Shown here: piece after piece, positions 13,361 through 19,117 of the stretch
How positions within the stretch are numbered: the stretch's first letter is position 1
Layout: each line of letters opens with the position of its first letter
NCBI GenBank assembly: GCA_033856175.1
Contig: JAWVFK010000008.1
Span: 1 to 19,117, forward strand
DNA: 19,117 nucleotides
Direction of reading: 5' to 3'
Source of the DNA: JAWVFK01 sp033856175
GTDB taxonomy: Bacteria > Actinomycetota > Thermoleophilia > Solirubrobacterales > 70-9
Translations under genes and position numbers: made by a program
The notes under the pieces: model-generated
Told to the model about the DNA's origin: nothing
The model's database searches: none
What the model saw: only the letters and a program-made list of their open reading frames with translations

Positions 13361-15019
13361 TTAGAAGACCGGGCTCTCGGTGTAGGTCCCGAAGACCTCC
13401 TGCAGGGCGGCGATCATCTCGCCCTCCGATGCCCGCGCCCTGGCGCACTCGATGAACCGCGGCATCAGGTTCTCCTCGGTCGCCGCAGCCTGCTTGAGGG
13501 CGCCGAGGCCGCGCTCCACCTCACCGCTGTCGCGACGCCCCCGCGTCGCCTCGAGCCGGTCGGCCTGCTTGCGCTCGAGCGCCGGGTCGATCCGCAGCGT
13601 CGGGATCTGCTCCTCGTCCTCGAGGACGAAGTCGTTGACGCCGACGACTATGCGACGGCGCTCGTCGACCTCGCGCTGGTAGCGGAAGGAGGCGTCGGCG
13701 ATCTCGCGCTGGGGGAAGTTCTGCTCGATCGCCCGGACCATGCCGCCGAGCTCGTCGATGCGGGCAAAGTAGGCGTAGGCGGCGCGCTCCATCTCGTCGG
13801 TCAGCGACTCGATGAAATAGGAGCCGCCGAGCGGGTCGATCGTGTTGGTGACGCCGGACTCGTGGGCGATCACCTGCTGCGTGCGCAGGGCGATGCGCAC
13901 CGCGTCCTCGGTCGGCAGCGCCAGCGCCTCGTCATAGGAGTTGGTGTGCAGCGACTGCGTGCCGCCGAGCACGGCCGCGAGCGCCTCGAGCGAGGTGCGG
14001 ACGATGTTGACCTCGGGCTGCTGCGCGGTCAGCGAGACGCCGGCGGTCTGGCTGTGGAAGCGCAGCGTCAGCGAGCGCGGGTCGCGAGCGCCATAGGTGT
14101 CGCGCATCTCACGCGCCCAGATCCGCCGCGCGGCGCGGTACTTGGCGATCTCCTCGAAGAAGTCGATGTGGGCGTTGAAGAAGAAGGAGAGCCGCGGCGC
14201 GAAGTCGTCGATGTCGAGGCCGCGGGCGAGCGCCTCCTCGACGTAGGTGAAGCCGTCCTTGAGTGTGAAGGCGAGCTCCTGCTGAGCGGTCGAGCCGGCC
14301 TCGCGGATGTGGTAGCCGGAGATCGAGATCGGATGCCAGCGGGGCATGTTCTGCGAGCACCACTCGACCATGTCGGTGACCAGGCGCATCGCCGGCTCGA
14401 TCGGGAAGCACCACTCCTTCTGGGCGATGTACTCCTTGAGGATGTCGGTCTGGATCGTGCCGCCGAGATGCTCGAGCGACGTTCCCTGCTCCTCGCCGAC
14501 GCAGACGTAGAAGGCCAGCAGGATCGCCGCCGGCGCGTTGATCGTCATCGACGTCGTCACGCCCCCGAGTGGGATGCCCTGGAAGAGGGTCAGCATGTCG
14601 TCGAGGGTGTCGACGGCGACGCCCTCGCGGCCGACCTCGCCGAGGCTGCGGGCGTGGTCGGAGTCGAGGCCCATCAGCGTCGGCATGTCGAATGCCGTCG
14701 AGAGCCCGGTCTGGCCGTGGTCGAGGAGGTAGTGGAAGCGCTCGTTGGTCTCCTCGCTGGTGCCGAAGCCGGCGAACTGGCGCATCGTCCAGAGCCGGCC
14801 GCGGTACATCGAGGGATAGGGCCCGCGCGTGAACGGATACTCGCCGGGATAGCCCAGGCTCTCCTCGGGATCGGTGCCCTCGCGATCCTCCTCGGTGTAG
14901 AGCGGCTTTACCTCGGCGTCAGAAATGGTCTTGAAGAGGGCATCGCGCTCAACCTGCTGCGCATAGACCTCGTCCAGCCACTGATGGGCGCGGCGGCGCG
15001 CCTCCGGCTCGATTGCCAT
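13361..15019 (-). CDS. icmA: B12-dependent acyl-CoA mutase large subunit, isobutyryl-CoA mutase type (IcmA-like)
   Basis: The protein has 552 residues: the substrate-binding TIM barrel without a fused B12 domain, as in split mutases. 'YPFTRGPYPSMYRGR', 'GGTIQTDILKEYIAQ', 'ISISGYHIREAG' and 'TNTIDPLGGSYFIE' are family marks. The residue equivalent to the methylmalonyl-CoA mutase Tyr89 is Phe82 (RQFAGF), and the residue equivalent to Arg207, which binds the substrate carboxylate, is Gln200 (AQKEW). Phe/Gln is the isobutyryl-CoA mutase pattern, so interconversion of isobutyryl-CoA and n-butyryl-CoA is predicted. 2-hydroxyisobutyryl-CoA mutase has Ile and an extra Asp; here the latter position is Ala109. 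The small subunit is at 8577-9017. A TAGACT hexamer lies 6 bases before the ATG and there is no Shine-Dalgarno. Confidence 0.92.
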   Translation of the reverse strand: MAIEPEARRRAHQWLDEVYAQQVERDALFKTISDAEVKPLYTEEDREGTDPEESLGYPGEYPFTRGPYPSMYRGRLWTMRQFAGFGTSEETNERFHYLLDHGQTGLSTAFDMPTLMGLDSDHARSLGEVGREGVAVDTLDDMLTLFQGIPLGGVTTSMTINAPAAILLAFYVCVGEEQGTSLEHLGGTIQTDILKEYIAQKEWCFPIEPAMRLVTDMVEWCSQNMPRWHPISISGYHIREAGSTAQQELAFTLKDGFTYVEEALARGLDIDDFAPRLSFFFNAHIDFFEEIAKYRAARRIWAREMRDTYGARDPRSLTLRFHSQTAGVSLTAQQPEVNIVRTSLEALAAVLGGTQSLHTNSYDEALALPTEDAVRIALRTQQVIAHESGVTNTIDPLGGSYFIESLTDEMERAAYAYFARIDELGGMVRAIEQNFPQREIADASFRYQREVDERRRIVVGVNDFVLEDEEQIPTLRIDPALERKQADRLEATRGRRDSGEVERGLGALKQAAATEENLMPRFIECARARASEGEMIAALQEVFGTYTESPVF

Positions 15020-15025
15020 GGCGGA

Positions 15026-15031
15026 AGTCTA
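15026..15031 (-). promoter_or_regulatory. Putative -10 element of icmA (TAGACT, leaderless)
   Basis: The minus strand reads TAGACT, then six bases, then the icmA ATG. This is exactly the spacing expected if transcription starts at the A of the ATG. The hexamer is identical to the one before rpmE. No ribosome site and no convincing -35 are visible. The 64-base gap to the preceding HAD gene leaves room for a promoter. Confidence 0.4.
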
Positions 15032-15083
15032 TGGCGAGGCGGGGCGCCCAACGCTCGAGCGGCCCCGGCCTGGGGGCGGTCGC

Positions 15084-15875
15084 TCAGCGACGGCGAAGCG
15101 CCGGCAGGCGGCGGGACTTTCGCCGCAGATCGCGCCGCGCCAGCGCCCCAGCGCCGCCGGCCGCAGCGGCGGCGAGCGTCGCCCCGGCCATCGTCAGGCG
15201 CCGGCCGAGCTTCTCGAAGCGCAGGATCCGCCAGTGCTCCTCGCGGGCGATCGCCGCCAGCTCGGCGTCCGGGTTGACCGCGACCGGGTTGCCGACGGCA
15301 CGAAGCATCGGCAGGTCCGAGATCGCGTCCGAGTAGGCGTAGGACTCAGCCAGGTCGAGGTCGTGTTCGGCGGCGAAGCGGCAAAGCGCCTCGACCTTGC
15401 CCTTGCCGTACATGAACGGACCGTCGACGCGACCGCTGAGGGTGCCGTCGGGCCGAACCTCGTAGCGCGTGCCGATGCCGCCGTCCATCGCCAGCACCTT
15501 GGCCAGCAGCTGGACCATCTCGTGGCCGGCGGCGCTAACGATGAAGGTCGCGCGCCCGTCGTCCTGGTGCGAGCGAACCTCCTCGAGCATCCGCGGGTAG
15601 ATCCGCGGCAGGATCCCGCTCAGCAGGTCGGGCGCCATCCGGGCGATGTCCTGCTCCGGCACGCCGGCCAGAAGCTCCTCGACCTGGGCCATAAGCCGCT
15701 CGGTCTGCTCGTCGTTGGTCCCGTGCAGCCGGTAGCGCAGGTGGTCGACGCCCCAGCTCATCATCCGCCGCCGGCCGACGAGGCCGGAGCGAAAGGCGAC
15801 ACGCCCGAACTGCATCCCGGAGCTGCCCGCCATCAGGGTCTTGTCGAGATCGAAAAAAGCAGCAGACCGCTGCAA
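15084..15875 (-). CDS. HAD-superfamily subfamily IB phosphatase-like hydrolase (TTG start)
   Basis: The protein has 263 residues from a TTG at 15875. HAD motif I is DLDKTL at 9-14 (nucleophile Asp9, acid/base Asp11). Motif II lies in 'TFIVSAAGHEMV', motif III Lys in 'MYGKGKVEAL', and motif IV 'SDAISDLPML' supplies the metal-binding acids. This resembles SerB-like and CicA-like HAD-IB proteins; the substrate is unknown. After the domain an Ala/Gly-rich segment and a very basic tail follow, possibly a membrane contact. The reading frame stays open far upstream, but that part is only the shadow of the thiolase gene. The TTG just before the first beta strand is the first sensible start, 23 bases after the thiolase stop. 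No strong ribosome site is visible. Confidence 0.85.
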   Translation of the reverse strand: MQRSAAFFDLDKTLMAGSSGMQFGRVAFRSGLVGRRRMMSWGVDHLRYRLHGTNDEQTERLMAQVEELLAGVPEQDIARMAPDLLSGILPRIYPRMLEEVRSHQDDGRATFIVSAAGHEMVQLLAKVLAMDGGIGTRYEVRPDGTLSGRVDGPFMYGKGKVEALCRFAAEHDLDLAESYAYSDAISDLPMLRAVGNPVAVNPDAELAAIAREEHWRILRFEKLGRRLTMAGATLAAAAAGGAGALARRDLRRKSRRLPALRRR

Positions 15876-15898
15876 ACCGGCGCCTGGCCTTGTCCTCG

Positions 15899-17083
<1,185 letters not shown>

Positions 17084-17170
17084 GAGACCTCCGGGTCGGG
17101 TGGCCGCGGTCATGCCGGGCCTCGAGTCATGGACGGGTAAGCGGGACAGGGTGAATGCTAGTGACCTACC

Positions 17171-17176
17171 TATACT
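17171..17176 (+). promoter_or_regulatory. Putative -10 element of pepA (TATACT, leaderless)
   Basis: TATACT is the best -10 match I noticed in the window. It is followed by nine bases (GCCGCCCTC, not a ribosome site) and the GTG start of pepA. The 102-base region to the divergent thiolase gene also holds a weaker TAGCAT on the minus strand (17160-17155), a possible thiolase -10. Confidence 0.5.
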
Positions 17177-17185
17177 GCCGCCCTC

Positions 17186-18625
17186 GTGAGGGTCGAGACC
17201 ACCACCGGCGAGCTGGCTGCGGTCGAGGCCGACCTGCACGTCCTCCCCCAGGCCGAAGGCGACGAGCTGCCGCAGGCGCTGGGCGAGGCTGCCGGCGCCG
17301 CCGACGTCAAGCACGGCTTCGGCAAGACGACGCTGCTGCGGCCGGGCGGGCCCGAGCGCCTGCTGGTCGTGGGGCTGGGCAAGCGCGAGGAGCTCGACGA
17401 CGAGAAGCTGCGCAGCGCCGCGGCTATCGCGACGCGTGAGGCCGGGCGCTACGACGCCCGCTCGGTCGCCTGGTCGCTCGCCGACGAGGCGCTGTCGGCG
17501 GCGGCGGTCATCGAGGGGACGATCCTCGCCTCCTACCGCTTCGACCGCTTCCGCTCACGCGACGAGGACGATCCGGCGCCCGTTGGCGTCGAGGTCCTGA
17601 CGGTTGCGCTTGGCGACGAGGCCGACGAGGCGATGAGCACCGCGATTCGCACGGCGCAGGTCGCCGCGGAGGCGGCCAACCGGGCGCGGGAGCTGCAGAA
17701 CCTGCCCTCCAACGTGCTGACGCCGACGGCGCTGGCAGAGCGGGCCGAGGAGATCGCCGCGGAGCATGCCTCGGTCAGCGTCGAGGTGCTCGGCCGGTCG
17801 GAGATCGCGGCGAAGAAGATGGGCGGACTGGTCGCCGTCTCGCAGGGCTCGGCCGAGGACCCGCGGCTGATCGTCCTTCGCTACTCGGGCGGCGGCGACG
17901 GCGCGACGCTGGGGCTCGTCGGCAAGGCGGTGACCTTCGACACCGGCGGCATCTCGATCAAGCCCTCCGCCGGGATGCAGGACATGAAGATGGACATGTC
18001 GGGCGGGGCAGCGGTACTGGAGGCCGTCGGGGCGATCGCCGAGCTCGGTCTCGGCCTCGACCTGATCGCCGTCATCCCCTCGACCGAGAACATGCCGAGC
18101 GGCACGGCGATCAAGCCCGGCGACATCATCACCCAGTACAACGGCAAGACCGTCGAGGTCAACAACACCGACGCCGAGGGACGGCTGATCCTCGCCGACG
18201 CCCTCGCCTACTGCGTCGAACTGGGAGCCGAGCGGGTCGTCGACCTGGCGACGCTGACCGGGGCCGTCCTGGTGGCGCTGGGGTCGACCTACGCGGCGCT
18301 GATCTCCAACGACGACGAGCTGGCGGGCGAGGTGGCCGGGGCCGGTGAGCGCAGCGGCGAGATCGTCTGGCGGCTGCCGCTGCACGCCGAGTACAAGAAG
18401 CTGACGACGGGAACGGTGGCGGACCTGACCAACGCCTCCGACAAGCGCAAGGCCGGGACGATCTACGCCGGCTCGTTCCTCGAGGAGTTCGTCGACGGCA
18501 AGCCCTGGGCCCACCTCGACATCGCCGGCACGGCCTGGGACATCGACCGCGAGTACGCCAAGCGCGGCCCGACCGGCTTCGGCGTGCGGCTGCTGGTCGA
18601 CCTGGCGAGCGCGCTGGCCAGCTAG
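17186..18625 (+). CDS. pepA: Leucyl aminopeptidase (M17 family, PepA)
   Basis: The protein has 479 residues: a variable N-terminal domain (1 to about 165) and the M17 catalytic domain. The signature NTDAEGRL is at 327-334. 'VGKAVTFDTGGISIKPSAGM', 'MKMDMSGGAAVLEA' and 'VVDLATLTGAVLVALG' provide the remaining metal-binding Lys, Asp and Glu residues and the bicarbonate-site region. It is a cytoplasmic hexameric two-metal enzyme that removes N-terminal Leu and similar residues during peptide turnover. It starts with GTG, has no Shine-Dalgarno and is preceded by TATACT, so a leaderless mRNA is likely. It is the only plus-strand gene in the window, a monocistronic unit between the divergent thiolase and a convergent hypothetical gene. 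Confidence 0.95.
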   Translation: MRVETTTGELAAVEADLHVLPQAEGDELPQALGEAAGAADVKHGFGKTTLLRPGGPERLLVVGLGKREELDDEKLRSAAAIATREAGRYDARSVAWSLADEALSAAAVIEGTILASYRFDRFRSRDEDDPAPVGVEVLTVALGDEADEAMSTAIRTAQVAAEAANRARELQNLPSNVLTPTALAERAEEIAAEHASVSVEVLGRSEIAAKKMGGLVAVSQGSAEDPRLIVLRYSGGGDGATLGLVGKAVTFDTGGISIKPSAGMQDMKMDMSGGAAVLEAVGAIAELGLGLDLIAVIPSTENMPSGTAIKPGDIITQYNGKTVEVNNTDAEGRLILADALAYCVELGAERVVDLATLTGAVLVALGSTYAALISNDDELAGEVAGAGERSGEIVWRLPLHAEYKKLTTGTVADLTNASDKRKAGTIYAGSFLEEFVDGKPWAHLDIAGTAWDIDREYAKRGPTGFGVRLLVDLASALAS

Positions 18626-18636
18626 CCGCTGCCGAT

Positions 18637-18654
18637 GGGCGAGCTCGCTCGCCC
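18637..18654. terminator. GC-rich hairpin after pepA, possible bidirectional terminator
   Basis: GGGCGAGC-TC-GCTCGCCC is a perfect inverted repeat with 8-base arms, 12 bases after the pepA stop. It lies in the 94-base gap between two convergent genes. It has no T-run. High-GC actinobacteria often use such U-less hairpins, so a terminator acting in both directions is plausible but not proven. Confidence 0.45.
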
Positions 18655-18719
18655 GGAGCCAGGTTCGCGATCATCGGCATCCGAACGGCGGACCGGGCAC
18701 AGCTCGGGCTGGACGGCGG

Positions 18720-19117
18720 TCAGCGCCGGCGGGCCCAGGTGCGGGCTGGTGCGGGGACCGGGGGCTGGCGCCGGCGGGGCGTGGGCCTCACCGTCATCCA
18801 ACCGAGGCCCAGGACCAGGGCGGCGAGCGCCAGGCCTCCGCCCCACTCGAGGTCGCGGGCCCAGGCCGATTGCTGGCGATGAGCCAGCGGCGTGAACGGC
18901 TCGGCGACCGGCTGCCGATCGCGGCGCCGGTAGGGGTTCTCGTGTCGCGTCATCGAAGCGGCGCCGTCGCCGCTGAGCGGAGCGTTGGCCAGATCGCCGC
19001 CGAGGCCGGCATCCGAGGGGCTGTCGTTCTCCGACCCCGAGCTCTGAACCGCCGCCTTCTTGGCCTCCTGCCGTGGTCGCGCCGGAGTAGGCGGCGCGAC
19101 GTTGATCACCGGCGGCG
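18720..19117 (-). CDS. Hypothetical protein with one membrane segment, possibly partial at the right edge
   Basis: I do not recognise a family. The reading frame is open from the right edge to a TGA at 18720, and third positions are strongly G/C, as in real genes here. The first GTG is at 19109 and would give 129 residues, but the frame continues beyond the window, so the true start may lie outside. An ATG at 18953 would give 77 residues. The product has a Pro/Ala/Lys-rich disordered region, then an Arg-rich stretch ('ENPYRRRDRQPVAEPF'). A single hydrophobic segment (about 88-107 of the 129-residue form, 'EWGGGLALAALVLGLGWMTV') and a short Arg/Pro tail follow. It looks like a tail-anchored or C-terminal membrane piece. 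Confidence 0.45.
   Translation of the reverse strand, partial: PPVINVAPPTPARPRQEAKKAAVQSSGSENDSPSDAGLGGDLANAPLSGDGAASMTRHENPYRRRDRQPVAEPFTPLAHRQQSAWARDLEWGGGLALAALVLGLGWMTVRPTPRRRQPPVPAPARTWARRR

Noticed and set aside
13307..15277. Long plus-strand open frame (656 codons) opposite the mutase large subunit
   Set aside because: Antisense shadow of icmA with the same repetitive composition and no recognisable domain.
15849..15860. Run of six T in the HAD coding strand, possible slippage site
   Set aside because: The in-frame reading gives the intact motif AAFFDLDKTL, and the alternative frames give nothing useful, so no frameshift needs to be invoked.
17084..17314. Long N-terminal extension of the thiolase (77 extra residues)
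   Set aside because: It would run antisense into pepA and has no thiolase homology. The family start MPQTVILGTARTPFG is preceded by a GGAGGT.
18635..18895. Plus-strand open frame of 86 codons after pepA
   Set aside because: Composition is low complexity (Gly/Pro/Arg/Ser) and there is no ribosome site. It is the antisense of the minus-strand hypothetical gene, which has the better third-position pattern.

Overview
The window is uniformly GC-rich and densely packed with genes. Gene content and codon choice suggest a high-GC actinobacterium, most likely a Thermoleophilia/Solirubrobacterales-type soil organism. That placement is an inference from protein character, not a database match. All genes except pepA lie on the minus strand, so the biological reading direction is right to left. 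I see no tRNA, rRNA, CRISPR array or insertion sequence.

Reading right to left: a partial hypothetical membrane protein (19117-18720) converges with pepA (leucyl aminopeptidase, plus strand, 17186-18625) across a short hairpin. Divergent from pepA is an acyl-CoA metabolism stretch: thiolase, a HAD-IB phosphatase-like protein, and the large subunit of a split B12-dependent acyl-CoA mutase. Two active-site positions of the mutase (Phe82, Gln200) match isobutyryl-CoA mutase (IcmA) rather than methylmalonyl-CoA mutase. Its small B12-binding subunit (IcmB-like) is 4.3 kb downstream. Between the two subunits sits a four-gene module with 4-base overlaps: CHASE3-HAMP sensor kinase, stand-alone receiver, membrane-anchored HEAT-repeat protein and a processive family 2 glycosyltransferase. 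I propose that this is a phosphorelay-controlled surface polysaccharide synthase, and it is the most interesting part of the window.

Next come etfB-etfA-ETF:quinone oxidoreductase, which pass electrons from acyl-CoA dehydrogenases to the quinone pool. They sit behind a perfect 8+8 palindrome. The ETF-QO lacks one of the four cysteines expected to hold its 4Fe-4S cluster. After that is the translation cluster rpmE, DUF1385 (YqhQ-like) membrane protein, prfA, prmC and tsaC, tightly overlapped. Part of prfA/prmC has a clearly different base skew. Finally there is a GntR regulator with an unusual coiled-coil and C-terminal extension. Directly downstream of it is the start of an MlaE/YrbE-type lipid transporter permease that runs off the left edge.

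Several transcription-unit starts (gntR, rpmE, icmA, pepA) have a TAnnnT -10-like hexamer 6 or 9 bases before the start codon and no Shine-Dalgarno, which points to leaderless mRNAs. The window as a whole links fatty or branched acyl-CoA catabolism, respiratory electron entry, lipid uptake and envelope polysaccharide.
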